This document shows positions 7,071-15,413 of a stretch of 35,869 nt of DNA, piece by piece. The position numbers were made by a program, and so were the translations under genes. The notes below the pieces were generated by a model. The model was not told where the DNA came from. It did not search any database and worked only from the letters and a program-made list of their open reading frames with translations. The stretch is from Actinomycetes bacterium (GTDB lineage Bacteria; Actinomycetota; Actinomycetes; Mycobacteriales; Mycobacteriaceae). The stretch lies in contig JAEWRC010000016.1 in NCBI GenBank assembly GCA_023460175.1, positions 1 through 35,869 of the forward strand. Reading direction: 5' to 3'. The first letter of the stretch is position 1. Each line of letters starts with the position of its first letter.

Positions 7071-8176
7071 TCGCCCAACCTCGTCATCGCCTCGAGCACG
7101 GTCGTGACCCCGAAGTCCGGCCCGAGGTCGCGGACCGACCCGGTGCGGCAGCCCAGCTGGCGCAGGCCCAGGATGTTGCAGACCTCCTTGGTCATCGAGC
7201 TGTCGAAGAACACCGAGTCGAAATGCGCCCCCACGCGCAGCATTCCGTTCTCGGAATCCACCGCCGCGGCGGCGTTGTCGATGGCCAGCGGCGCGACATC
7301 GAAGACCTCGGCGAGCTCGCGCCGGTAGTCGACCAGCGCCCGGGCCAGCCGCGAGGTGCTGCCCAGGGTGGCCTGCAGGTGCTCGCCGTTGTCGTCGAGC
7401 AACTCGTTGACCCGGGAGAGCAGGCTGTTGAGTCGAGCGCCGGTGGTGCCCTGGCCGATGCCCTGTTCGTTCAGCAGATCGGTGAGTTGACGGACGTAGC
7501 TGCCGAATTCGCGAACCTGGCCCTCGTTGCGGGCGGCGGCATCCATCAGGCTGCTCAGGTTGGTGATGATGGTCTGGATGTTCTCTCGGGTGGCGGCACC
7601 GCCGTCCTCGCCGGTCCGCAGCGCCTCGGACAGCTTGCTCAGCGCCGTCTTGATCTGCGGACCGCTGGTGGAGGTGATCGCCGAGGTGGCCGTCATCAGA
7701 TCGGTCACCGGGCCACCGCCGTGGCCGTCGCCGCCCATGGCGGTCCCGAGCTTGTCGACCATCTTCAGCACCCGGTCGAACTCGACGGGGGTGCGGGTGG
7801 ACTCCGCGTCCAGCACCGCGCCGTCGGGCAGCATCGCCCCGCCGGTATAGGGCGGGGTCAGCTCGATGTGGCGGTCGGTGAGGATCGACGTGCCCACCGT
7901 GACGGCCGTGACATCGGCGGGTACCTTGGTGCCGGCCGTCAACTCGATGCCGACCAGGACGTGGTCGCCGCGGGAGTCGATCGAGGTCACCCGGCCCACC
8001 GGCATTCCCAGCACGGACACGTCGTTGCCGACGTAAAGGCCGATGGCGTTGTCGAACTGGGCGGACAACCGCGTCGGCGGCGGGCTGCCCGGGCGCAACA
8101 GGTAGGCGCCGCCGACCACCAGCGCCACCGCCGTCAACAGCGCCGCCAGCGCGACGGTTCTCCTCGGCACGCGCAT
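7067..8176 (-). CDS. mceD: Mce-family protein MceD
   Basis: Start ATG 8176 (M-R-V-P-R-R-T-V) is used because it overlaps the mceC stop as TGATG and gives an N-terminus with an immediate membrane helix (about residues 8-27); the frame is open further upstream inside mceC. The product is 369 residues. The MCE domain covers about residues 32-115 (L-S-A-Q-F-D-N-A-I-G-L-Y-V-G-N-D-V-S-V-L-G), followed by Gly-rich and helical segments. It is a periplasmic tunnel subunit of the lipid importer. Confidence 0.9.
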   Translation of the reverse strand: MRVPRRTVALAALLTAVALVVGGAYLLRPGSPPPTRLSAQFDNAIGLYVGNDVSVLGMPVGRVTSIDSRGDHVLVGIELTAGTKVPADVTAVTVGTSILTDRHIELTPPYTGGAMLPDGAVLDAESTRTPVEFDRVLKMVDKLGTAMGGDGHGGGPVTDLMTATSAITSTSGPQIKTALSKLSEALRTGEDGGAATRENIQTIITNLSSLMDAAARNEGQVREFGSYVRQLTDLLNEQGIGQGTTGARLNSLLSRVNELLDDNGEHLQATLGSTSRLARALVDYRRELAEVFDVAPLAIDNAAAAVDSENGMLRVGAHFDSVFFDSSMTKEVCNILGLRQLGCRTGSVRDLGPDFGVTTVLEAMTRLGE

Positions 8177-9219
8177 CACTCGCAATCCTTGAAGTACTGG
8201 TACCGCTCGGGCCACTTCCACTGCTCGGCGCGGCCGCTGATGGCGCACATCCAGGAATCGACCATCAGCCCGCCGGGCAGCATGAAGTCCAGGAAGGGGC
8301 CGGTCCCGGTGGCGTTGGCCGCGTTGCGCATGGCCACCGGCATGATCTGGAACAGGTTGCGCAGCAGCGCATCGTGGTCGCCCAGCATCGCGGTGACCTC
8401 GCGCATGTCGGTCATCATCTGATCGAGATGGACGTGATCGGCGCCGCTGACCTCGTCGGCGGTGGTGATCAGGTTGGTGGCCGCGGCCAGCAGCTGCTCG
8501 ACGGCGGCACGGCGGGCGACGATCTCGCCGGTGAGTTCCCGGCCCTGGGTGATCAGCGCGGCCAGATCGTCCTGCTGATCGCCCAGGACCGTGGCCACCG
8601 TGGCGGTGCTGCGCAACAAGTCCGCGATCTGATCCCGCCGGTCGGCGATCACCGTGGCCAGATCCTCCACGTTGGCCAACGCCTCCGGCAGCACCGACGG
8701 CACGCCGTGCAGTTGCTGGGACAGCGTCACCATCGACTCGGCGAACCGCTCGGCGTCCACGTCCTCGAACGTCAGGGTCGAGTCGGTCAGCAGCTTCTGC
8801 AGGTCATAGGGAACCGTGGTGTTGGCCAACGGGATCCGGTCGTCGGCCAGGCTGCCTTCGCCCTGCGGGCGCAACTCCACGTACCGGGAGCCCAGCACGG
8901 TGGTCAGCTTGATGGCAGCCCGGGTTCGATCACCCAGGCGCACCCCGCTGTCGAGCTTCATGGTCACCAGCACCCGGTCGCCGGTCAGGTCGGTGGCGCT
9001 GACCGTGCCGACCGGGATGCCGGCGATGCTCACCTCGTCGCCCGGGCGCAGGCTGGCGGCCTGCAGGAACTCGGCGGTGTAGGAGCGCTTGCCCAGGTGC
9101 AGCGAGCTGAACACGGTCAGCGCCACGACCAGGGCGACCAACGACACCAGCGCGAGGGTGCCCAGCCACGCCTTGTTGAGGTCCTCCAGAACCCTTGGCC
9201 GCCGCTTTGTTTCGCTCAT
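8176..9219 (-). CDS. mceC: Mce-family protein MceC
   Basis: This 347-residue protein has a membrane helix near residues 18-40, an MCE domain (Y-T-A-E-F-L-Q-A-A-S-L-R-P-G-D-E-V-S-I-A-G-I-P-V-G) and long helices. The C-terminus ends in a Trp/Tyr-rich segment W-P-E-R-Y-Q-Y-F-K-D-C-E. Start choice: ATG 9219 has GAGG 5 nt upstream, while GTG 9225 two codons earlier is also in frame but lacks a spaced ribosome site. It starts 12 nt downstream of the mceB stop. Confidence 0.88.
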   Translation of the reverse strand: MSETKRRPRVLEDLNKAWLGTLALVSLVALVVALTVFSSLHLGKRSYTAEFLQAASLRPGDEVSIAGIPVGTVSATDLTGDRVLVTMKLDSGVRLGDRTRAAIKLTTVLGSRYVELRPQGEGSLADDRIPLANTTVPYDLQKLLTDSTLTFEDVDAERFAESMVTLSQQLHGVPSVLPEALANVEDLATVIADRRDQIADLLRSTATVATVLGDQQDDLAALITQGRELTGEIVARRAAVEQLLAAATNLITTADEVSGADHVHLDQMMTDMREVTAMLGDHDALLRNLFQIMPVAMRNAANATGTGPFLDFMLPGGLMVDSWMCAISGRAEQWKWPERYQYFKDCE

Positions 9220-9231
9220 GCTCACCTCACC

Positions 9232-10272
9232 TCACCGGCACTTCGCCGAGTACTTGCGCTTGCCGCCGGGGGTGGCGGCGTCGACGATGGTCGGGATGAT
9301 CGGCTTCAGGAAGTTGAACAGGGTGAAGTTGAAGTCGCACGGCATCGCGCTCATCGCGGTGGAGTCGCCGGTGATGCGGGACAGACCCTTGAGCACCAGC
9401 GGCAGGTTGGACCCCAGGGTCGCCCAACCCTCGCGGTTGGCCACCATCGAGGACAACATCCCCGGCTGCCGGCGCAGCATCTCCTGGAAGTCCGGGCTGG
9501 CGTCGGTGGAGATGGCCGACAGCCGCGAGATCACCGTGTTGATCGAACCGGTGGAATCCACCAGTTCGCCGCGGCGCGCGTTGAGGCCGGCGACCACCGA
9601 GCGCAGCTGCACCAGGGTGGACTCCAGCTGGGATCCGCGGGTCGCCAGGTTTTCGGTGACCGCGCCGAGGGATTCGATGACCTCGCCGAGCACCTGGTCG
9701 GGTCCGGCCATGGACTGGGCCAACCGGGAGGTCTCCGAGATCAGCACCACCACCGACTCCTGGTCGCCCTGCAGCGCATTGATCAACGCGTTGGACAGGT
9801 TGCCCCGGTTGGTCGGATCCAACAGGGTGAACATCGGCTCGAAACCGTTGAGCAGGTTGGTGACGTCGAACGACGGTTCGGTGCGTTCCACCGGGATGAC
9901 CGCGCCGTTCGGCAGCCGTTCGGGCGCGCCGAAGTCGGCCAGCGACAGTCCGATGTAGCGCTGCCCGATGATGTTCTGGTAGACCACCGAGGCCTTGGTG
10001 TTGCCGTAGAGCGGCTGTTCGCGCTCGACCCGGAACCGGACCTTGGCCAGCTCGCCGTCCAGCTCGACCGAATCCACCCGGCCCACCCGCACCCCGGCCA
10101 CCCGGACATCGGATCCGGCCCGCAGCCCGGTGACATCGGTGAACATCGCGGTGTAGGCGTACGCGGGCCCGGACACCTCGCGGCGCAGCGTCACCAGGAT
10201 GGTCCAGGTCAGGCTCAGGCAGACCACCAGGAAGACGGCCAGCCAGGCCAGCAGGCGGGCGCGGGCCATCAT
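9232..10272 (-). CDS. mceB: Mce-family protein MceB
   Basis: This 346-residue protein has a strong N-terminal membrane helix (A-W-L-A-V-F-L-V-V-C-L-S-L-T-W), then an MCE domain (Y-T-A-M-F-T-D-V-T-G-L-R-A-G-S-D-V-R-V-A-G-V-R-V-G), helical repeats and a short C-terminus ending S-A-K-C-R. Two ATGs in tandem (10272, 10269) follow the mceA stop; ATG 10272 forms an ATGA overlap. It is a tunnel subunit of the importer. Confidence 0.9.
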   Translation of the reverse strand: MMARARLLAWLAVFLVVCLSLTWTILVTLRREVSGPAYAYTAMFTDVTGLRAGSDVRVAGVRVGRVDSVELDGELAKVRFRVEREQPLYGNTKASVVYQNIIGQRYIGLSLADFGAPERLPNGAVIPVERTEPSFDVTNLLNGFEPMFTLLDPTNRGNLSNALINALQGDQESVVVLISETSRLAQSMAGPDQVLGEVIESLGAVTENLATRGSQLESTLVQLRSVVAGLNARRGELVDSTGSINTVISRLSAISTDASPDFQEMLRRQPGMLSSMVANREGWATLGSNLPLVLKGLSRITGDSTAMSAMPCDFNFTLFNFLKPIIPTIVDAATPGGKRKYSAKCR

Positions 10273-11522
10273 GGTGCCCCCGGGATGAATTCGGCTGGCG
10301 GCGGCGGTGTTTCGAGCACGCCGAGAATGACCTCGTCGGCGGGGTTGGCGGCGGTGGGCAGGGCCGTCCCCGGCGGGGGCACATAGGCGCGCGGGTCGGG
10401 CAGGCCGCGGGTCTCGACGACCGGGATGCCCTCGGGAGCGGTCTCGCAGCTCGGCCCGCGCAGCGGCCCGTACACCGGGCAGTCGGCCCGGTTGTACAGC
10501 CGCAGCGGGGTCAGGGAGACCACCAGCTTGAACGTGAAGGTCACCTTCTGGTCGGTGCGGGTCCACATCTCGTTGAAGAAGCCGTCGATGACGTTGTTCA
10601 ACCCGACCGCGACGGCCGGGAACTTGCCCGAGCGGTCGGCGAGTACCCCGATCACCGGTGTGAGATTGGTGGTGATGCCGACCAGGTTGTCGGTGTGGTT
10701 GTCCATCGCCGTGCGCAGCGTGCCCATGGTGTGAGTGCCGCCGGTGAGCAGATTGCCCAGCGCGGCATGCTGTTCGGCGACGGTGCGCATCGGCTGCACG
10801 GCGTTCTGCAACGAGTCCAACAACTCCGGGGCGGTGCTGCCCAGCGCGGTGATCGCCGAGGTCCAGGTCTGCAGGGTCGGCGGACCGGACTCCTCGACCC
10901 GCAGCGCGTTCATCTCGGCGACGATCCGGTTGAGGCCCTGGGCGGCCGCGGTCAGTTCCGGGCCCTTGCCGGCGGTCGCGTCGGCGATCGTGCGCATGAT
11001 GCCCAGGGTGTGGTCGGTCTCCGGGCGCCCGGCCGCGTCGACCAACTCGCGCAGCTTGGCCAGGGTGGTCTGGAACAGCTGGGTGGGCAGGGTGGCGTCC
11101 TGCTCGATGACGTCGCCGGAGCGGATCGGCGGCCCGCTGGCACCCTCGTCGACCAGCTGCACGGTGGACACCGCGAACGCGTTGCCCGGGACGATGCGCG
11201 CGGTCACCGAGGCCGGGATGTTGTCGACGTACTGCGGCCGCAGATCGATCTGCACCAGGTTGTCGCCGCCGTGCAGCGCGGGCTGCACCGAGCGCACCAT
11301 GCCGACCAGCACGCCGCGGTACTTCACGTCGGACTTCATCGGCAGCCCGTCGCCGACGCTGGCCAGCTTGGCCACGACCGCCACCCGGGCGTCCAGCGAG
11401 CCGTTGGACTTGGCGAACATCAGCGCCGCGGCCACGGCGCACACCGCCAGGAACGCGACGCAGGTCAGGATCAGCGTGCGGGTGGACGGTCCGCGGCCGT
11501 CGAGTTCGAACTGATTGCCCAT
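10269..11522 (-). CDS. mceA: Mce-family protein MceA
   Basis: This is a 417-residue protein. A membrane helix lies at about residues 16-38. The MCE domain runs roughly 47-130 and has V-K-Y-R-G-V-L-V-G-M-V. Helical bundles follow, then a C-terminal C-P-V-Y-G-P-L-R-G-P-S-C segment typical of MceA and a Pro-rich tail. ATG 11522 shares its A with the yrbEB stop (TGATG). The frame stays open far upstream through both yrbE genes, but those upstream codons lie antisense or out of frame to real genes and are not used. First position after yrbEB fixes it as MceA. Confidence 0.9.
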   Translation of the reverse strand: MGNQFELDGRGPSTRTLILTCVAFLAVCAVAAALMFAKSNGSLDARVAVVAKLASVGDGLPMKSDVKYRGVLVGMVRSVQPALHGGDNLVQIDLRPQYVDNIPASVTARIVPGNAFAVSTVQLVDEGASGPPIRSGDVIEQDATLPTQLFQTTLAKLRELVDAAGRPETDHTLGIMRTIADATAGKGPELTAAAQGLNRIVAEMNALRVEESGPPTLQTWTSAITALGSTAPELLDSLQNAVQPMRTVAEQHAALGNLLTGGTHTMGTLRTAMDNHTDNLVGITTNLTPVIGVLADRSGKFPAVAVGLNNVIDGFFNEMWTRTDQKVTFTFKLVVSLTPLRLYNRADCPVYGPLRGPSCETAPEGIPVVETRGLPDPRAYVPPPGTALPTAANPADEVILGVLETPPPPAEFIPGAP

Positions 11523-12379
11523 CAGCCGCCGAGCCTCCCGCCGGAGTCGATGCCCCAGAACGCCATGGTGAGCATCATGTTCGTGATGACCATCAGGGTG
11601 ATGCTGGCCCGCATGGCCCGTCCGGCGGCGATGCCGACCCCGCGCGGACCGCCGGTGGCATAGAAGCCGTAGTAGCACTGCACCGTCGACATGATCGCGA
11701 CGAACACCGCGACCTTGATGACCGCGAAGATCATGTCGCGTCCGGACAGCATCAGGGTGAAGTAGTGCAGATAGGTGCCGGTGGCCTGGCCGCTGGCCAG
11801 GAACACCACGAACTGGCAGACCAAAAAGTTCAGCGCCAGGCAGACCACGAACAGCGGCACCACCGCCAGGGCGGAGGCCAACACCCGGGTGGTCACCAGG
11901 TAGGGGATGGGCCGGATGGCCACCGCGTCCAACGCGTCGATCTCCTCGGAGATCCGCATCGCGCCGAGTTGGGCGGTGAACCGACAACCCGCCTGGATGG
12001 CGAAGGCCAGCGCGGCCATCAGGGGGGCGAGCTCGCGGACCGTGGCCAGCGCGGTCAGCAGGCCGGTGGCCGGCCCCAGACCCAGCAGGTTCAGTGCGTT
12101 GTAGCCCTCGATCGCGACCACCGCGCCGGCCGCGGCCCCGACCACCAGCACCACCCCCGCGGTGCCGCCGCCGACGACGATCGACCCGTTGCCCCAGGTG
12201 ACATCGGAGGACAGCCGCAGGAACTCGCGCGGGTAACGCTTGAGGACAGTGGGGATCCCGGCCAGGGTGCGGAAGAAGAACGCGACCATGTGGCCGATGC
12301 GGGCCATCTGGAAGCCGGTGGACTCCGCGGCGTTCTGCACGGGACGCACGCCGCGGGGCAGGTAAACGCTGGCGGCCAT
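11522..12379 (-). CDS. yrbEB: MlaE/YrbE-type ABC permease, YrbEB
   Basis: This 285-residue multi-spanning permease has about five hydrophobic helices after an amphipathic N-terminus. The MlaE signature E-E-I-D-A-L (residues 145-150), the cytoplasmic coupling loop that contacts the ATPase, is intact. It pairs with YrbEA to form the inner-membrane channel beneath the Mce tunnel. No MceG-type ATPase is encoded in the window; in mycobacteria that ATPase is usually encoded elsewhere and shared between Mce systems. It starts 3 nt after the yrbEA stop. Confidence 0.93.
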   Translation of the reverse strand: MAASVYLPRGVRPVQNAAESTGFQMARIGHMVAFFFRTLAGIPTVLKRYPREFLRLSSDVTWGNGSIVVGGGTAGVVLVVGAAAGAVVAIEGYNALNLLGLGPATGLLTALATVRELAPLMAALAFAIQAGCRFTAQLGAMRISEEIDALDAVAIRPIPYLVTTRVLASALAVVPLFVVCLALNFLVCQFVVFLASGQATGTYLHYFTLMLSGRDMIFAVIKVAVFVAIMSTVQCYYGFYATGGPRGVGIAAGRAMRASITLMVITNMMLTMAFWGIDSGGRLGG

Positions 12380-12382
12380 CGG

Positions 12383-13210
12383 TCAGAAGCTCGTCTTCGG
12401 GAACAGCACCAGGTACATCTGGCTGATCAGCACGTTGGTCAACAGCAGCAGCAGGATCGACTGCACCACAGCCGCATTCACCGAGTTGGCCACGCCGGCC
12501 GGTCCGCCGCGGGTGTCCAATCCCTTGTAGCAGGCGATGATCGCGACGATCATCCCGAACACGACCGCCTTGATCAGGGTCAGGATCAGGTCGTCGACGG
12601 TGGCGAAGGACGAGAACGTCGCGGTGTAGCTGCCCGGTGTGCCGCCTTGGAGCATCACCGTGAAGGCGTAGCCGGCCAGGAACCCGATGAAGCACGTGAA
12701 GCCGGTCAGCGCGACCGAGATCACGACCGCGGCGGCCAGCCGCGGCACCACCAGCCGGCGGACCACCGAGACCCCCATGACCTCCATGGCGTCGGTCTCG
12801 TCGCGGATGGTGCGCGAACCGAGGTCGGCGCTCATCGCCGAGCCGACCGCGGCGGCCATCAGGATCGCCGCGACCAGGGGTGCGCCCTGCCGGATCACCG
12901 CCAGCCCGTTGGCTGCCCCGGCCAGCGCCGTGGCGCCGAGTTGTCCGGCCAACAGGCTGAACTGCACCGCCAGGGTGATGCTGATCGGCACCGCGATGAA
13001 CAGCGTCGGCACCACCGCGGTGCGCGCCATGAACACCGCCTGTTCGACGAACTCCCAGAACGGGAATCGCCCCCGCACGATGTCGAGGATCAGGTGCTGG
13101 AACACCCGCACGGCCAGCACGCACTGACCGCCCACGGTGCGCAGCGAGGTCACGGGGTGGCGGTCGAGATATCCCCGCCACCAGTGCGTGATCTCCTGTG
13201 TGGCAGTCAT
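12383..13210 (-). CDS. yrbEA: MlaE/YrbE-type ABC permease, YrbEA
   Basis: This is a 275-residue permease with several membrane helices and the coupling-loop signature D-E-T-D-A-M-E-V-M-G (137-146), the YrbEA counterpart of the motif in YrbEB. ATG 13210 has a GAGGGG-type purine stretch upstream. It begins 34 bp after the P450 stop on the same strand, so the P450 is very probably the first gene of the mce transcript. Confidence 0.93.
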   Translation of the reverse strand: MTATQEITHWWRGYLDRHPVTSLRTVGGQCVLAVRVFQHLILDIVRGRFPFWEFVEQAVFMARTAVVPTLFIAVPISITLAVQFSLLAGQLGATALAGAANGLAVIRQGAPLVAAILMAAAVGSAMSADLGSRTIRDETDAMEVMGVSVVRRLVVPRLAAAVVISVALTGFTCFIGFLAGYAFTVMLQGGTPGSYTATFSSFATVDDLILTLIKAVVFGMIVAIIACYKGLDTRGGPAGVANSVNAAVVQSILLLLLTNVLISQMYLVLFPKTSF

Positions 13211-13244
13211 TCTCGCCGCCCCTCTCGGCTTGCCCCCCGCACGC

Positions 13245-14516
13245 TCAATCGGCCTCGAACACCAGGGACAGGCGGGTGAAGCCCCGCAGCATGAAGCTGG
13301 GTTCGTAGGCGAAGTCGTTGTCGGGGCCGAACTTCACGGTCCGGAAGCGGCCGGCCAGATTCTCCAACGCGATCCGGGCCTGCATCCGCGCCAGCGGCGC
13401 GCCCAGACAGGCGTGGATGCCGGCGCTGAATGCCAGGTGATTCTTGGCGTTGGTGCGCAACGGGTCGAACTCCTCGGGTTCGACGAACTGGGTCTCGTCG
13501 CGGTTGGCGGAGCCGAAGTTGAGCACCACCATCGAACCGGCCGGGATCGTGGTGTCGCCGAGCGTGACGTCGGCCTTGGTGATCCGGAACATGCTCTGGA
13601 CCGGGGTGAGGAACCGCAGCCCCTCCTCGACGACTGCCGCGGACCGCTCGGAAGGGTTCTCCCGCAACCAGTCCCACCACTTCGGCTGTTCCGCGAGCTG
13701 ATGCAACATCCCGGTCATCAGCTTGGTCGAGGTCTCGTTGCCGGCGATGAGGATCTGCTGGATGATGCTCAGCGCGGCCCCGGTGCTCAGCGGTTCGTCA
13801 CCGTCGCCGACCTCGGAGGCCTGCACCAGTCCGGTGATCAGGTCGTCCTGGGGCGCGGTGCGGCGCTGCTCCAGTTGGTCGGCGAAATAGCGCTGGTACT
13901 CCAGCAGGCTGCGGGCCTGTTCCAGCGCGCCGGCCTCGTCGATCTCGGCGCCGATGGTCAGCGCGAACTGATCCGACCAGCGCTTGAAGTCGTCGATGCG
14001 GTCGTCGGGAACGTTGAGGGTGTGGGCGATGATCCGCAGCGGCAGCGGCGCGGCGAACGTCGAGACGACCTCGACCGGCGTCCCGGACGGAAGTTGCTGG
14101 GCAAGGTCGTCGACGATGGCGCGGATGGCTTCCTCACGCTGGGCGACGAAGCGCGGTGTGAAGGCCTTGGCGACCATCCGGCGGTAGTAGTGATGCTCCG
14201 GCGGGTCGGCGGTCAGCAGGGTGGGCACCGCGGGCCAGCCCTCGGCCGCGATGGCAGCAACCTCGGCGGCCACCGACTCCGGCGGTGGGAGCTGCGGCAC
14301 ACCGAAGGCCGAGGAGAACACCTCGTGGTTGGTCAGCGCCTCGGTGACCAACTCGCGCGAGGTGACGAACCACATGCCCCGGCTCGCGACGAAGTGCACC
14401 GGGGCCTCCGCGCGCAGCGTCTGATTCCACGGGTGCGGGTTCTGCATGGTGTCCGGTTCGAGCGGATCGAACGCGTCGACGGGGTAGGTGGTGCGTTCGG
14501 TGGTGGTGTCGCTCAA
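13245..14516 (-). CDS. Cytochrome P450
   Basis: This 423-residue soluble bacterial P450 has all the core motifs: I-helix A-G-N-E-T-S (258-263), K-helix E298-x-x-R301, and the haem loop F-S-A-G-I-H-A-C-L-G with thiolate ligand Cys370. The I-helix has Glu-Thr rather than Asp-Thr, a common variant. It uses electrons from a ferredoxin and reductase, neither of which lies next to it. The start is TTG 14516, with GGGAG 7 nt upstream; no better in-frame start is seen. It leads the operon with yrbE/mce, D27-like and CCD1, and is divergent from the SDR. Hydroxylation of an imported lipid or apocarotenoid is inferred. Confidence 0.92.
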   Translation of the reverse strand: MSDTTTERTTYPVDAFDPLEPDTMQNPHPWNQTLRAEAPVHFVASRGMWFVTSRELVTEALTNHEVFSSAFGVPQLPPPESVAAEVAAIAAEGWPAVPTLLTADPPEHHYYRRMVAKAFTPRFVAQREEAIRAIVDDLAQQLPSGTPVEVVSTFAAPLPLRIIAHTLNVPDDRIDDFKRWSDQFALTIGAEIDEAGALEQARSLLEYQRYFADQLEQRRTAPQDDLITGLVQASEVGDGDEPLSTGAALSIIQQILIAGNETSTKLMTGMLHQLAEQPKWWDWLRENPSERSAAVVEEGLRFLTPVQSMFRITKADVTLGDTTIPAGSMVVLNFGSANRDETQFVEPEEFDPLRTNAKNHLAFSAGIHACLGAPLARMQARIALENLAGRFRTVKFGPDNDFAYEPSFMLRGFTRLSLVFEAD

Positions 14517-14544
14517 GGCGTGACTCCCAGCTGCTCGTAGCGGC

Positions 14545-14591
14545 TTGACTAATTAGTGGACTAATATAATAGTGAGCTAGATCATATGCAA
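14545..14591. promoter_or_regulatory. Divergent promoters with clustered palindromic operator (P450 operon / SDR operon)
   Basis: This AT-rich island in the 113-bp gap between two divergent operons holds overlapping dyads. ACTAATTAGT (14548-14557) is a perfect palindrome, and ATTAGTGGACTAAT (14552-14565) is a perfect 6+2+6 inverted repeat that shares a half-site with it. A further TAGT follows at 14570-14573. A rightward -10 TATAAT lies at 14565-14570. A leftward pair TTGCAT (14591-14586) and TATATT (14568-14563), spaced 17 bp, could drive the P450-mce operon. Both -10 boxes touch the repeats, so one repressor could control both directions. The TetR gene at 16846 is the obvious candidate. Confidence 0.6.
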
Positions 14592-14629
14592 CCACGAAGG
14601 TCCGACGACGTCGGAAGCGAGGAGGCGCA

Positions 14630-15394
14630 GTGCCGACTGCGGTGGTGACCGGTGCCGGAAAAGGTATTGGACGTGCGGTGACGCAGAAATTGGCGGCGGG
14701 CGGTGCCACGGTGGTGGCCGTCGACCTCGATGGCGAGGCCGCTGCCACCGTCGCCCGGGAGGTGGGCGCGCGGCCCGTCCAATGCGATATCACCGATCCG
14801 TCCGCGGTGGCGGAGTTGGCCGCGGGTCTCGACGCGGTGGACGTTTTGGTCAACAACGCCGGCATCTGGCGGTCCCAGACGCTGGCCGACTCCACGGTCG
14901 ACGACGTCGACGCGGTCTTGCGGACCAACGTGCTCGGCAGCTGGCTGGTCACCCGGGAGCTGGCGCCCAAGTTCGGCCCCGCCGGCGGGGCCATCGTCAA
15001 CCTGACCTCGGTGCTGGCCGAACTCGGGGGAGCGGGTCGCGGGATCTACCCCGCCTCGAAGGCCGCCCTGGTGGCGCTGACCAAGCAAATGGCCACCGAG
15101 TACGCGCCCCGACGCATTCGGGTCAACGCCGTGGGTCCGGGACTCATCCTCACCGACGGCACCGAGGGTGAATTCGCCGATCCGCGGCTGCAACAGGCGA
15201 TCGGCGACGCGATGCCGCTGGGCCGCCTGGGGACACCCGAAGACGTTGCTGAGGCGGTCGCTTTCCTGGCGTCTGAGGCCGCCGGCTACGTCACCGGTCA
15301 GGTGCTCTACGTCGACGGCGGTTGGGCCATCAACGGCTCCGCGTTCATCGCGACCGCGGTCGGCGCCTACCTCGAATCGCTCGCAACGGCCTGA
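14630..15394 (+). CDS. Short-chain dehydrogenase/reductase (SDR)
   Basis: This 254-residue classical SDR has cofactor motif T-G-A-G-K-G-I-G (7-14), N-N-A-G (75-78) and catalytic Ser127, Tyr140 and Lys144 (Y-P-A-S-K). D32 after the second strand (V-D-L-D) suggests NAD(H) preference. The C-terminal V-T-G-Q-V-L-Y-V-D-G-G is typical of the FabG-like group. The start is GTG 14630 with AGGAGG 4 nt upstream. It is the first gene of the plus-strand operon with the Rieske oxygenase, TetR and CCD2, and would oxidise or reduce an alcohol/ketone intermediate. The last 15 residues extend slightly beyond the usual SDR end. Confidence 0.9.
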   Translation: MPTAVVTGAGKGIGRAVTQKLAAGGATVVAVDLDGEAAATVAREVGARPVQCDITDPSAVAELAAGLDAVDVLVNNAGIWRSQTLADSTVDDVDAVLRTNVLGSWLVTRELAPKFGPAGGAIVNLTSVLAELGGAGRGIYPASKAALVALTKQMATEYAPRRIRVNAVGPGLILTDGTEGEFADPRLQQAIGDAMPLGRLGTPEDVAEAVAFLASEAAGYVTGQVLYVDGGWAINGSAFIATAVGAYLESLATA

Positions 15395-15413
15395 GGCCAC
15401 TAGGAGGACGAAG

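Noticed and set aside
10269..13181. A 970-codon open minus-strand frame
   Set aside because: Only its last 417 codons, from ATG 11522, are MceA. The earlier part runs out of frame across yrbEA and yrbEB, with Arg/Pro/Gly-rich composition typical of GC-rich shadow frames.
14545..14570. TTGACT/TATAAT as a normal sigma-A promoter
   Set aside because: The boxes are only 14 bp apart. The TATAAT may still work with a weak or different -35, or with activator help.
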